This document shows, piece by piece, positions 10,372 through 22,169 of a DNA stretch of 64,000 bases (within the stretch, counting starts at the first letter, position 1; every line of letters starts with the position of its first letter). The DNA is taken from positions 372,001 to 436,000 of the forward strand of contig JAPTJF010000001.1 in the NCBI GenBank assembly GCA_029339195.1, read 5' to 3'. A program made the position numbers and the translations under genes. The DNA comes from Micractinium sp. NFX-FRZ (taxonomy: Eukaryota > Chlorophyta > Trebouxiophyceae > Chlorellales > Chlorellaceae). The notes under the pieces were generated by a model. That model had not been told where the DNA came from. It searched no databases and saw only the letters and a program-made list of their open reading frames with translations.

Positions 10372-13300
10372 ATGTTGCTCTTCTGCTGCCTGGAGGCGCG
10401 CGAGGCCCGGGCGCGGAACGCACGCCGGGGCCAAGGGAACGCAGAATGTTCGTGGAGCGACTTACTGAGCTGCCACGGCATCTTGAGCGCGCTGGAGTCC
10501 TGGCTGACGGGCTACAAAGTGGAGCACCTGCAGCTCGGCCTGCAAATGGCGGTGTGCTTCGTGATAGCGCTCGTACCGCTGCTCGTGAGCCAAGTGTGAG
10601 TTCAACAGCGGGAACCGTGACCACCTGCTGCCGCCGCTGCCGCCACCGCCAACCTGCTCCCAGCGGCAGGACCCATGCTCCTCAACCACTCCTTCTTGTG
10701 TCCTGTTCCTTTGGCTCCTGCAGGTTCTTTTATTTGGACAAGGGAGGGTCCGTGCTATACACCGCCATCACGGTGCGCCAAGAAATTGGCCGCCTAGGGA
10801 GCTCCCCAGTGGGACCGCTCGTTCCCCACCAAGGGCGGACGTTCCCTTCTTCTTTGCCAACAGCCTGACTGGTCAGCTCTAGCATCATCTGCCGCACCCC
10901 TTTGTTCGCTCTGCCGTGTGCTTGCAGGTGGCCGTGGTGCTGGAGCCATCAACCGGCGACTCGTTCAGAAAGCTGCTGATGCGGAGCGCGGGCGCCGGGC
11001 TGGCGGGGGGCATCGGCCTGCTTGCACTCTTTTTTGGTGCGCGTCGGTGCTGTGCCCATTCTGTGCGCTGTGCTGCGTGCTTTGCTTTGGCCTTTGCTGT
11101 GTGCACACGTCTGCAAGGGCGGCACCCGTCTCATGCCCCGTCTCACCACTCACACCCATACCTAACTGCACTCTGCAGCTGTTGGCAGCGTGAGCGATGC
11201 CGAGATCTACACCAGTGGGCAGTACAGCGAGCCAATCGCCAGCTGGGTGGGCGGTTCCGTGGCAGTACTGGGGTTTGTCTTCATGACGAATCACCAGCGG
11301 TACTGGCAGCACCGAGAGTTCTGGGCAACCGCGATCTTCACCCTGCCCATCGTCACAGTGCCCGCCATCCGCTGCTACGCACCGTGCGTGCCCCCTGCTG
11401 CTGCCGCCTGCCGCTCCTGGTGCCAATGCCGCTGCCCCAGCTGCTGTGTGTGTTGATTGCCTTCCCCTGCTGCCAAGCTCGGTCCCTGCAAAGCGCTGCA
11501 CTGCGCCGTCTGTGCGCCTTGCTGCTGCTGCTGCCGCCGCCACTGCTGCTGCCGCCGTTGCTCTGACAAGTAGATGGCGACCGCACACCATTCCGAGGCT
11601 GCTTTGCTCAGCCCAAGGCGTGCACGGCCGGGGTGCCTCCGCTGCCGCTGCATGCTGCCATAGCTGATGGCACCGCGCCGTGTGCCCCTTCACCGCTGCT
11701 GCTGCATGCCGCTGGGTGCTGCTGTTGCCCATTCGTTGCTTGCAACACCACCACTGCTATGGCTGCTGATGTGTTTGTGCTCTTTAGTCTAATCCCGAAG
11801 CACCTTTGCTGTGGCAAGCCTGAGCATCACCCACCCCGCACGCCTCACCGGCCGCATTTGATGCACCCACCCTCCACCTTGCAGCTCTCAACGGAGGAGG
11901 CTGCCTTTGCACTGATGTGCCTCAACTTCCGTCGCCCTCCTGACATGTCTCCCTCATCTGTTGCTTGCCACCTCCCCGCCCACGCAGCTCTCCCACCGGC
12001 GGCTGCAACTTCTACACTGGGGCGGCCTACCGAATGATTAACGTGCTGATTGGCATCCTGATTGCGGCAGGTGAGGGTTGAGCAGATGCGACCTTGCAGT
12101 TGTGAACGTACAGGCCTGGTTGCCGCTGGTGAGGCAGGAGGTGGGCGGGGGTGGCCTCTCCAGGCGTTTCCTGACAGCGCTTCCTGACTTGGTGGGCAGG
12201 TGGGCTGGCATGCGCAACACTCTGGTGTGCAGGCTGGGCAGGGGTGAGGGAGGAAGGCAGGCAGGCACCAGTGCCAGCTGGCTGTCCCAACCTGCACCTG
12301 CTCACATGCTGCGCTCCTGCCCCCTGCTGCATTTTTAATAAACCCCAGCCACAGACGGTTTCGATGCACCTGTTCGGCTTGCATGCCGGCAGACCCCCGC
12401 CAGCACGCATGCCTTTTCACCCAACCCCTGCGCCAGCTACATCACCTCGGTCACACATCACATGCCCCGGCCCCTCCCGTGGCTCCACATCACTCCCACT
12501 CCACGCCTCTTCCCGTGCCCCCCTGTGCCCCTCCACCCCACGGCCCCCGACCCCGCCTCCTGCTGCCTCCCACTGCCTTCCCCCCTTATTCCGCAGTGGT
12601 CTCGTTTGTTGTCTTCCCGGTGCGGGCCCGCGGCCTGCTGCAGAAGAAGATGGCCAGCACACTGACCAAAATCGGGGACCTGGGCGTGTGGCTGGTGGGC
12701 CAGGTGTGCGTGCTGCCGCAGGCCACTGGCTGCCACGGCGCCGCCAGCCTGCCGGGCGCCAGCGGGACAGACGATCACAGGTGGGGATGAGCGTGTGTGC
12801 GTGTGCGTGGGTGTGTTATGGGGGTGGGTGGGGCGTACCCCGGGGTGGCGCACAAGCTTGGGCGCTAATGGAACAGATGACAGCAGCTGGACGTGGGGTG
12901 GGCGCAGGTTTTTGCCCGGGCGCTAACAGAGCAGATGCCAGCAGGACGGGGTGAGCACAGGCACAGGCTGCCACAACCACCCACCTTCCTGCCCGGCCGA
13001 CGTATGCCTGCCTCTGCTGCCTTGACCCACCTGCGACCCAGCTCTCCCCCGCGCCATCACATGTGCACATAACCCATTCTTGTGAGCCAATGTTTCATTC
13101 GTAAATGCTGAGTGCTCATTGCACGTCCGGCCCACGTGCAGCCTGTACACCGACGACGGCCTTCGGGTGCGCTTTGCACCGCTGCTGGGCACTGCTGCCG
13201 AGCTCACTGCTGACCTGGCGTACATGGGGAAGCTGCTGGAAGCTGCCAGGGCGGAGGTCTACCTGCTGCGCCGCCCCCAAACCTTCCCCACACAGCAGTA

Positions 13301-15396
13301 CCGGTGAGCTGGCCAGGGGCACACACTGGGACCATACTGGGACGGGCTACAATTTGCCAGGCGGCGGCGGGCTGCGGCAGGCCACTGGCTCTGGCATGCA
13401 TCGACGGTACACTTTTCTCCTCATTTCGCCCCTCCCACCCTGCAGCAACTTTCTGGACAGCTGCACGGTCGCTGCTCCTGCCTGACTACACACACCTCTC
13501 CTCCCTCCCCCCTGTGCCGAGCCCTCTTCTTGCCCTACTCATTCTTCCCCCGCTCTCCCTTCCCCCTTTCCTCTTCTTGGGCCCCTCATCTTTTACTCCC
13601 CCACCCTCACCTGCCCCTGTGCAGCAACCTGCTGGACAGCTGCCACGTCACCCTGGGCATCTTCCTGAGCCTGCTGCACTCCCTGCAAAGCGGGGAGATC
13701 TCGCTCGAGTGCTGCCAGCGGCACATTGGCGACCTGTCGGAAACAGGGGTGCGCCTGTCGGCGGCCTTCACCGCGCTCAGCAGCCTCATCCGGCCGCCCA
13801 AAGCCAAGAAGGCAAAGCGGGGCAAGGGGAAGAAGGCAGGGAAGCAGGCGGGGGCACAGCTGGCAGCTTCCCAGCAGCCGCAGTCAAGTGCCAACGACCT
13901 GCAAGCCACAGGTCTCTCAGCGGCGGCGGCGGCGGCGGGAGAGGCAGCAGCAGCAGAGGCGACGCTGGTAGCGCCTTCTGCGGTGGAGGCGCCGGGGGCG
14001 CGGGCAAGCTCCGCAGCAGCGGCAGGAGCAGCAACAAACTCAGCGGCAGCAGCAGCAGGGGCGTCAGAAACAGCGTCAGGAGGGCCAGTAGCTCAGCAGC
14101 GGCAGCGGCAGCTGCTGGCGGATTTGGAGGTGGGGCAGCCAGCGGAGGACGACCCTTTTGCTGGGCTGGGAGATGAGTCGCCGGGTGAGCGGGGTGGGTG
14201 GGCGGTGAGTGCTTGGGTGACTGGGAATGTGTGCAGCTGTTTCGGTGGGCAAGCGACGGCCACTCCCTGCCTGCGGGCCTGCCTGCTCGCCGTCCTGCCT
14301 GCCAGCTTTGATACACAGCTGCCCGCCCGCCTTCCCTACCCGCCCCCCGGCTGGGGCCCCGGCCCCTGCTGCCACCATCACTTATCCACCCTCCATCTGT
14401 ACTCACCAACGTATGCGCCCAGCCTCCATTTGCGCTCACCGGCTTGCTTGCCCACCTCCCTCCCCCTCTGTTTGCCAGCAGGCTGCTCCACGCCGCGCGT
14501 GGTTGCCATGAGCGACAGCCAGCTGCTGACAGCTCAGCAAATGGCACGGCACATGTCTCGAGTCATGAGCCTGTCGCAGCGCGCAGGCGCCGCCCGCCCG
14601 CAGCTGCCCACCCTGCCCAGCGCCGCTCGGGAGGGTCCCGACGAGGGCTCTTCAGCGCTGCCCTCCCCTGCCACTGCTGCTGCAGCCGCGGCAGGCACCG
14701 GCCAGGTGCTGGCGCAGGGCAAGCAGGAGGAGCGGGGGGCTACCCAAGCTGCCAGCCTGGGCGGCAGCAGCCTGGGGGCGGGGCTAGCTGGCGGCGAGGT
14801 GGCGCGACGGGACTGGGTGCAGGGGAAGCTGATGGCACTGGTTGACTCGGTCAAACAGCTGGAGGCGGCTGCATATGCAGAGCGAATGGCAGACTCCAAT
14901 GCAGGTGGGTGGGTGGGCCGGCGGGTGTTTTGGTGGGTGCTTTGCGATGCTTTTTGTGTTCCTCTGGTTTCAAGTGCGCGGGCAGCAGGGGCAGGGAAGT
15001 AACTGCTGGTTGTTGGAGAGCGGGTAGGCTGGCACGTGAACACGTAGTGCATGCTGACATGTTGCAGATGCTGCCCAGCTGTGCCGTCTTAACCTCTGTG
15101 GCAGGCACCATCATCACAGCCTCTGACTTGTTGCTGTTCTCAAGTCCTGCCCTGTTTGCTGGCCTTGCACATCCTCACGGCCTCCCTCCTTGCCCGCCTT
15201 GTTTGCAAATACAACCTACCCCGCAGCCGGCCTGCCCGCGTTTATGCTGGTGGCACACGCCTGCATCAACACCATGCGGCAGTGCGGCGCCTGCTTCACG
15301 GCACTGGACCCCGAGCGGGGCAAGCAGGTGCATGCCTACTGCCAGGCTGCGCGCAAGACGGGGCGGCTGACGCAGCCAGTGGGGCTGCCGGCATGA
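10372..15396 (+). CDS. ALMT/FUSC-family membrane transporter
   Basis: Predicted 722-residue membrane protein. Exons: 10372-10595, 10724-10772, 10928-11036, 11179-11383, 11988-12070, 12597-12780, 13142-13303, 13625-14184, 14482-14904, 15227-15396; total length closes in frame. The N-terminal half has about six hydrophobic segments (residues roughly 55-75, 82-95, 110-127, 142-160, 172-192, 205-232). The diagnostic stretch is TAITVAVVLEPSTG, matching the ALMT/FUSC signature VVVFEPTVG in the second to third helix, followed by the glycine-rich GAGLAGGIGLL helix. The C-terminal half is soluble and unusually long, with an Ala/Ser/Gln-rich insertion (residues about 385-525) after a Lys-rich patch, and a second Ala/Gly-rich region. 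ALMTs are anion (malate, GABA-regulated) channels and FUSC proteins are aromatic-acid exporters; which applies cannot be said. The last-exon join (phase 1) is the least certain. Confidence 0.72.
13441..13485 (+). repeat. Pseudo-copy of exon 8 start in ALMT/FUSC intron 7
   Basis: After CAG at 13442-13444 the sequence reads NFLDSCTV, against NLLDSCHV at the true exon 8 start (13625). It is in the same phase but runs into TGA within 14 codons and has no donor. Confidence 0.75.
15143..15190 (+). repeat. Probable pseudo-copy of exon 10 start in ALMT/FUSC intron 9
   Basis: The sequence after 15143 (CCTGCCCTGTTTGCTGG) resembles the true exon 10 start (CCTGCCCGCGTTTATGCTGG) with small indels, and lies about 80 bp upstream of it. 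The acceptor is AAG rather than CAG. Confidence 0.5.
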
Positions 15397-15500
15397 GCCC
15401 GGGGACGGCCTGTTGCTGGCTTTTGCTGCCTGGCGAGGCGCAGGCAAAGCGCACAGCGTGGCACCTCTCTCATGCATGCGTATGATGGCATCGTGCTGGC

Positions 15501-15505
15501 TGTAA
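15501..15505 (+). terminator. TGTAA poly(A) signal
   Basis: TGTAA about 105 nt after the ALMT/FUSC stop, the expected spacing for a green-algal poly(A) signal. It lies just before the decayed exon 9 copy, so that copy is probably outside the mature transcript. Confidence 0.5.
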
Positions 15506-15550
15506 CTGCTCACTTCACCTGCCGCTCAGAAGGGAGGGACAGCCGCGGGC

Positions 15551-15920
15551 GGTGGGCCTGACAGATGGCCAGCTGCTGACAGCTCAGCAATCGACATGGC
15601 ACAGTGACGAATCAGGGCGCCCAGAACCCGCACATCGTAGCTGCTCAGATTGTCTCAGTCCTAGCGTGGGCCTTGTTCCTCTGCCCATGCCCGAGACGAC
15701 AAGGCAGCAGGAGCAGGTGCAGCGGTGTGCCAGCAGCACCCACCAGGGAAGCTTCACCCGACACGCTGGCAGAACCACATGGCCAGCCTGGGGATGGCGA
15801 CGTCATGAGAGTGTGGAGCCTGAGGCATATATAGCTGCACAATTTGGCTCGGTCAAGCAGATCGAGGCAGATGTGCACGAGGAGAGCGTTGGCCAGCCCC
15901 GAAGGCAGGTGGGTGCTGGC
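15551..15920 (+). pseudogene. Decayed duplicate of ALMT/FUSC exon 9
   Basis: The block repeats landmarks of exon 9 (14482-14904) in order. A 23-bp stretch GCCAGCTGCTGAC...CTCAGCAA at about 15568-15590 matches 14518-14540. It is followed by a diverged middle, then GSVKQIEADVHEESV against the source DSVKQLEAAAYAERM, and finally the same GGTGGGTGCTGG-type donor region. It carries frame changes and no start codon. It is best read as a pseudo-exon left by a local duplication downstream of the parent gene. Confidence 0.75.
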
Positions 15921-16282
15921 AGGTGCTGGTGGGTGCTGCAGTTTGAGGGACTCTGGGTGTGAATTGGCAGCCTAATGGTCCTGCAAAACCTGGGTGGTTG
16001 GTTTGATATTAAAGAAGCAGGCAGGGTGTAAGGGTTCAAACTTACTTCCAGGCATCGGCGTGGATGCAAGCACCCACCCGCCGGGGCGCCAGCGTGGCAC
16101 CAGCTGCGCCCCAGCTGCATTTCTCACAGATCCTGCGCTGCAATGAGCCATTGCAGTTTCTTCAGTGCCGCTTTCACCCTCGCTTGAGGTTTCAGCTGCT
16201 CCTGCTCGCCTGCAGAGGAAGGGAATTTCGAGAGCAATAGGGCGCCGGCTGCTTGCCCATTGGAAGGCAGGGGCTTCTCAAA
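15921..16282. other. Intergenic region before the XPA-like gene
   Basis: No supported gene. It presumably carries the promoter of the next gene; slightly AT-richer around 15980-16030, with no recognisable element. Confidence 0.4.
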
Positions 16283-19200
16283 ATGTCTAGCAGAGCTCGT
16301 CGACAGGCCCGAGCGCCTGATAGGCTGGGAAAGCTACTCAACGTGCGCTGAGAGGTTGCGGAACGGGCGGGCTGGCCCTCGGGAAGCCCCCTCACCTGCG
16401 CACACCCAATGCCGTTGTCGGCGCTGCGGCGTGAACGATTCCGCCTTTGAGCTCAAATCAGGACAGCCCGCACAGCTGCTGCCGCCGGCCCGCCCATTGG
16501 CAAGCGCCGGCGCTCTCGCCGTTGCGGGTGGCCCACTCTCCTCCTCTGCCGCTCCTGCAGGTGGACGAGGCGCTGGCCGATTTAGAAGATGAGATGGTGC
16601 AGGAATCTCAGGAGGAGGAAGAGGAGGAGGAGCAGGCAGCAGAGGGCCGGGCGGCCAAGGCTGCGCGTCGCGGCTGGGGCAGCCGCCCCGCTGCTCCAGC
16701 ACCCGTGACAGCGGATGCCCTGTCCGACCTGCTGGCAGCTGCACCCCGGCTGGTGGACCTGCTACTTGAGGAGGACCAGGTGAGGCAGGCTGCAGTTTGC
16801 GCTGCGGCCACCCGCAGGGAGAGCCGCCCACAGTGCCCTCAGCGGGTGTGCATCTGCGCCCGTGCTCCCGCCTCCTGCACAGCATGCACTGCCGCAGGTA
16901 CTGTTATATGGCGAAATCCATATAGCACCCCGTTTCCATGCACTGCCGCCGAGCCTGTGTCGTGAGTTGCTGCATGCCCTTGTGTGCCGCAGGTGCGGTG
17001 CATTACATTGGTGGCCCGCGATGCCTGCAACCTCACTCTGGCTGCGGGGGGTAAGGTGGACCTGGCACCAGTGTGGAGCGCGCTGGCCACACGCATCAAG
17101 TGAGGCAGGGAGGTGGCAAGGGATGGCTGCGTGGTGGTTGGTGGTGTGGGGCTGGTGGGTGCAGCGTCGAACGCCCTCTACCGTTGACAGCACAGCTCTG
17201 CCAGCTCCCCAACCTCCTCACAGCATGTTGGGTGCTGGCCAAATGCTCTGCACCCAAGGTTGGGTGCTGCCTGCAACAGGATATCTGTCTGGGACGGCCT
17301 GCCGACCAACACATAAGTTGGGTGCTGCGCAGACCATCTGTTGTCAAAATGCAGTCTGGCTGTGCCCCTCTTTGCTGACGAGTGCTGCCTGCTGGTGCCT
17401 TGCAGGAACAAGGCTGCACAGGAGAAGGCGGCCGCCAACGCCGCTGCGGCGGCAGCGGCGGCAGCAGCAGGGGAGCAGCAACAGGCAGGGGTGCAGCAGC
17501 AGGCAGGGGAGCAGCTGGCAGGAGAGCAGCAGCAGCCGCAGCAGGCGGCACAGCCAGAGGCGGAGCCTGCAGGGCGCAAGACGCGGCGCGGCAGGCGCCA
17601 GCCTCGCCCGCCACTGCCCCTATCTGACCTGGACATAGTCAAAGCGGCTGTGGCGGCTGATCCGGCGCGCACCACAGAGGTCAAGAAGACGCAGGCAATG
17701 TGGCAGTATCGCCTCGGCACAAAACACCTGCAGGTGGGTGCTGGGCGGGGGTTGGGCTTGCTAGCGTGCTAGACTTGCTACACACTTCATCTGCCTGCCT
17801 GTCTCATGCCTAATGGCCATGCATTGCCTACGTGCCTGTGCCGCCCTGACCATCTGCTGCAACTCACTGGCCTGCCTTGGGGCCCCGCCACAGCCCCGCC
17901 CCTTGCCCTGAACCACCCCCATTGCCTGCTGGCTTGCCTGCAGGGCGCGGTGACCCACCGCAGCAGGTGCATCATGATTTCCGAGCTGGATGTGCGGGCG
18001 GCAGGTGAGCTGTTCTGATTGAGGGGGTTGTGCGTGAACGGGGCATTCGGGGAGAAGAGGGCATGGGGCGTGAGAGGTCAGGAGGCGGAGGCTGCCAGTG
18101 GGCAAGCATTCGGGGCCTTCGATGCTCACTTCTTGCACTGAGCAGCAGCCCCAGTGCTGCTCAAGAGCCGGTTGCCTGCCGCTTGCCCTGCCACTTGCTC
18201 GCTCCGTCCTACTCACGCTGCCCATCCCCACTACCCTGTTCCCATGCTGAGCTCTGTAGCATGGCGCAGGTATGGCGACTGGGAGCAACTGGAGGCGGCC
18301 AAGCGGCGGGCGCAGCAGGTGCAAGAGCAGCGGGCGCTGTCATGGGAGAAGCGGCTGGAGGCGGAGAAGGCGGCTCGTCAGGAGGAGCTGGCGCTGAGGT
18401 GGGGCGGGGCAGGGTGGGGTGGGGCAGCAGAAGGTGGAGCCGAAGTGAGGACAGGCGGGGTGCGACGTGGCACAAGAAGCTGGCGCTGGATTTTTGGGGG
18501 TTGGGGCAGGGCGGGGCGGGCAGGGCGGGCGCGACACTGGTGTGGGATGGCAGGTTGTGGGCGCAGCGGACGCAGGGGTGGCAGGTGGAGGGCTGGGCAG
18601 TTGGTCCCCTCCTGCCGCTTTGGGCCCGGTCTAGACGATGGTTAAGCCCTGCAGCCATGCTGCCCAAGGCACGGTGTTGTTCATCGTCAGCTGAGCTATG
18701 AACTGAGCAGCGCCTCCCCTCTCTGAGCACTGCCACTCGCATGCTGCCGTCCCGCCTCAATGCACAATGCAATTTGCCCCACGCAGGGCGGCCGAGGCTG
18801 GACTGCCCGCCTCCTTTGCCACCCGGCCGCTGGACCACGGGCACACGTCCCAGCATTACGACATCTACTACTGGCAAGTTTAGGAGCACACAGGGGGTGC
18901 TTTGAGGGTTCGGGAATTAGGGTCTTTGGCTCACCAGCATTGCATGGCTTGCAAGTTGGGCACTCCAGACACTGCATGGAGCGGTGGCGCAGCCCGTCCA
19001 TACCACCCCTTTCCGAAATGTTACTCACTGGTTTGCAACACCTCTCCACCACCTGCCACCATGCCATATGCAGGCTGCTGCATGGCTCCCGCTGGGGTGG
19101 GATGCAGGACCTGGGTAACCTGCTGGCCCCCATCATCACTGCCCAGCGGGAGAAGAGCGCACGCGAGGAGCGGGACCGCCTGCTGAACGAGAGGTGTGTT

Positions 19201-21045
19201 GGGTTGCGGGGGTCAGAGGGGCGCAACTTGCGCCCCTTGAGTCAAGGGGGTGGAGGAATGGAGGAGCCATGTGCAAACTGCAGGGGTGGGAGAGCACAGG
19301 TTGGAAGTGGGCTGGGCGTACAGCCGGGCCCTGGCCTTGCCCTGGCCGCATGCTGTCATAACGCACTTGCTGTGCTGCCTCCCCGCCTGCTTGGTGCAGC
19401 CTGAGGGCAGAGGGCCTGTCCTTCTTCCGGCGGGACTGGCGGTACCGCGTCTTCATCAACAGCGGCCTGGCAGAAGAGCTGCCTGCCCTGCTGGCGGTGG
19501 CGCGGCGGCAGGCGGAGGTGCTGCGTGTGGGGCTGGAGCGGGCCCGGGAGCTGGATGAGCGGCTGGAGGCGGCGGGGCTGCCGCGTGGCACCTCCAGCCC
19601 GGGCGTGAAGCGCTGGCTGGACACGGGGGTGAGTGGGGCAGCTGCACTGTTTGATGAAGTGCAATTTGTGCGCAAGGATGTATGCAGAGGGGGTACAGAG
19701 GCTGCTGCTTCTTGGTGGGAGTAGTGAGACGTCAAGTCGAAGCCCGTGATCCTGGCGCTCACCGGCCTCATCTGCCACCGCCTGCCTGCCATGGCCTGCC
19801 CACCGCACTGCCTTCTCACCCCTTTGCCTCTGCTGCTGTGCGCCCACCTGCTCCCTGCCCGCAGGAGGGCCACATTGGCGCTGAGGTGGCGGCGCTGCGT
19901 GCCAGGCTGGACCGTGAGCTGGACCTGCAGGAGCACCTGGTTACAAACGAAATTCTGTGAGCAGAGGGGCCTGTGAGGACAAGAGTGGCTGTGAGAGGGG
20001 TTGTTGTTAGTGTGCCGGCTGGGATTTTGAGATCGTGCTGTGAATGCCAAGGATGGTAGAGGCTGTGAATGATTGTGATTTAAGGTACAGCGTAGGCAGG
20101 GGTGGCGACGCTCTCTCGTGGGACTGCGAACAACCGCTGCTATTGGGAGGAGGGCAGGACGGCAGGGTTGCTTCTTCTTAGGCACGTGCTGCAGCTGGGT
20201 TGGGCTGGCTGTAGCTGGCATGGTGAGGTCGCTTGCAGCCAAGTCATCGCAAGTGTGGCACCCCCACCCTCTGCCCAGCCCTCGCAATATCTCCTTTCCC
20301 CTGCCCACCCTGCCCTGTCCCAACCATGCGTGGCTTTGCCCGCAGCTACTTCCAGAACCACGACCGCTGCATGCGCTACATCCGTGGCGAGAGCCGGCAG
20401 GGCACGCGTGCCAAAGATGTGGTGCGGGCGCTGCTGGATGGGCTGGCTGATGAGTATGACCGGGCAGAGGCGCTGTTCAACAGGTAGGGTCGTGTAAGGT
20501 CGTGCGTGGTAGGGGAGGGGTATGCAGGGACCTTGTGTCGCGGTAATGCCAAAGGGCAGTGGGATTGGCTGGCTGGCTGGCTGGCTGATGAGCATGACCT
20601 GTGCAGGGGCGCTGCTCAACAGGTGCTGCCGTACTGCCGGTGGGCTCCTGCAGAAAGCTGGTGCTCTCGAGTGTGGGACAGGGGTGGGCATGTTGCTTGG
20701 TGCTGTGCTGTAGCGTCGCCTTCGCACCGAATGTTGCGCTCGGCCTGCATCTCTGCTCATGTTACCGCACCTCCACAGTTTCCGTGGCCTCCTGGGTGCC
20801 CTGACCGTCGGCGCCCGCTCTGTGGGTGCAGGCTGGTGCAGGAGCGGCTGCCGCCGAGCGTGCTGGACCACTGGGCGTGCACGCTGTATGTCAGAAAGGG
20901 AGGCAACCTGGACAATGCCATGCGGGAGGCCCGCAGCACAGTCTACCGCCGGCAGGGCGTGGCCGAGCCGCCACTGCTGCGGCCACCGGGTGGCGCTGAT
21001 GAGTCAGTGGAGGCGGCGGCCATGGAGGCAGGCCCGACAGTTTGA
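16283..21045 (+). CDS. Uncharacterised charged protein with XPA-like segment
   Basis: Predicted 597-residue soluble protein from 12 exons: 16283-16342, 16561-16779, 16993-17099, 17406-17733, 17944-18004, 18260-18398, 18787-18873, 19074-19193, 19400-19628, 19865-19956, 20346-20483, 20832-21045; phases all close. Residues about 20-60 hold an acidic coiled stretch (E-rich), about 130-190 an Ala/Gln-rich linker. Residues about 215-300 read KKTQAMWQYRLGTKHLQ ... ELDVRAAAWRRYGDWEQLE followed by a basic helix. This resembles the XPA C-terminal DNA-binding fold (K-T-x-A-x-x-x-Y-x-L, then ...DV...AxxxxG-WExLE), but the XPA zinc finger is absent. The rest (SQHYDIYYW, FFRRDWRYRVF, YFQNHDRCMRYI) I do not recognise. 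Intron 7 uses a GCAAGT donor. A DNA-associated role is only a hypothesis. The start rests on MSSRARRQ joining in phase to exon 2. Confidence 0.65.
20562..20625 (+). repeat. Pseudo-copy of exon 11 end plus donor
   Basis: The sequence GGCTGGCTGATGAGCATGAC ... GGGCGCTGCTCAACAGGT repeats the end of exon 11 (GGCTGGCTGATGAGTATGAC ... AGGCGCTGTTCAACAGGT, ending 20483) including the AACAG/GT splice site, about 125 bp downstream inside the intron. Confidence 0.85.
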
Positions 21046-21943
21046 CAATGCGATGATGCCTGCCCATGCAGCTGCGTGGCAGGTGCGGCAGTGCGGCTGT
21101 GCCGTTGAGAATGCGGCAGCAAAGCAGTCCTGATGAACAACAAAAATACACGTGATGCATGGGAGCAGCCAGATTTGGCGGGCTGCTGCGCAGCTGGGGG
21201 CTGCATGCACCACATCACAAGATACATCTTCCCCTGCTCAGCAAACAAACGTGCTCAGCAAACAAACACATATGTGCACACGACTCGCGTGTTTCCTGTT
21301 CTGCCAACTGTCAGCACACACCTCATCAACACTGTCTCCACCTGAGCGTGCCCATTCACTGCACGTGCCCCTACCTCGTATCCATCTCCCATCGCCTTTG
21401 CACATTAACCTGCGTCTCCGCCCACTGTGTACCTTTGCTCCTGTACACCCTGCGCTGCCTCTACCCCCTTGGTACCCTCACCGTGCCCTGCTGTTACTCG
21501 TATGATGTTCACCCCCTGCCCTACTTCAGGCCCCTTGGTACCCCCACCCTGCCCTGCTTCACTCAGTGAATTTTACCACCCTCAGGATGCGCATCTTTCT
21601 TTACAGCTGCTTCTCATCTTGGCATGTTTCAAGATCACCGTGTCTCTGTATGTCAACTGAGCGCTACGAGTCAAAATGCCATGCATGCTGCGTGCTGTGC
21701 GTGTCATGTGTCAACAAGGTCTTGAGTGAAAAAGCAATGCTGGCATGGTGCTGCGTCTGCTGTGGTGATACAAAGAAGAGGAGCTGGGGGGGGAGGGTGA
21801 GAGCAATCAACACAAATCCAGCAACTGTGCGGGACGGAGAAACAAACAACGATCAGCACGAGGGGAGAGGAAGCCGTTGAGTTGGCTGCTGGCTGACTGG
21901 CGGGAATGGCCGGCAAGAATCTGGGGATGGGGTTTGAGAAGTT

Positions 21944-21974
<31 letters not shown>

Positions 21975-22169
21975 AGTGGTGGTGTGTAAAGAAGCAACAC
22001 GATTCAGAGTGAGCTGGCAAGGGGTGGCTGGCAGGAGGGCGTAATACGAAGGACAAGGGAAGTCACGGGCCGGGTTTTCTTTCCATCGCAAGCTGGGGTG
22101 ACAAGTACAGCGCGCAGCGGCCAGCGGGCGCGCGGTGCCACGTCAGCACCGCGCCACGTCAGCGCCACG
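21046..22169. other. Convergent intergenic region, XPA-like gene (+) / mitochondrial carrier (-)
   Basis: No supported gene. AT content is higher than elsewhere. The top strand is C/T-rich from about 21280 to 21620 and purine-rich from about 21770 to 21960. A CTG triplet run (about 10 units) lies at 21944-21973. Short repeats of CCACGTCAGC occur at 22137-22172, the last touching the carrier stop codon. Confidence 0.5.
21944..21973. repeat. CTG/CAG triplet microsatellite
   Basis: About ten uninterrupted TGC units. It lies downstream of the carrier gene in a noncoding region, so it does not encode a polyglutamine tract in any supported protein. Confidence 0.9.

Noticed and set aside
11881..11920. 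Possible further echo of ALMT/FUSC exon 5 start (CAGCTCTC...GGCTGC)
   Set aside because: Only about 20 scattered matches over 35 bases and unclear frame; below the standard of the other echoes.
13786..14547. Minus-strand frame of 253 codons rich in Leu/Pro
   Set aside because: Antisense shadow of the Ala/Ser-rich ALMT/FUSC exon 8.
16898..16930. Possible echo of XPA-like gene exon 3 start (GCCGCAGGTACTG)
   Set aside because: Similarity limited to the acceptor itself and a few bases; not convincing.
19136..20323. Long minus-strand open frame of 395 codons
   Set aside because: It lies antisense across exons and introns of the XPA-like gene, has no family similarity, and reflects GC-rich codon composition.
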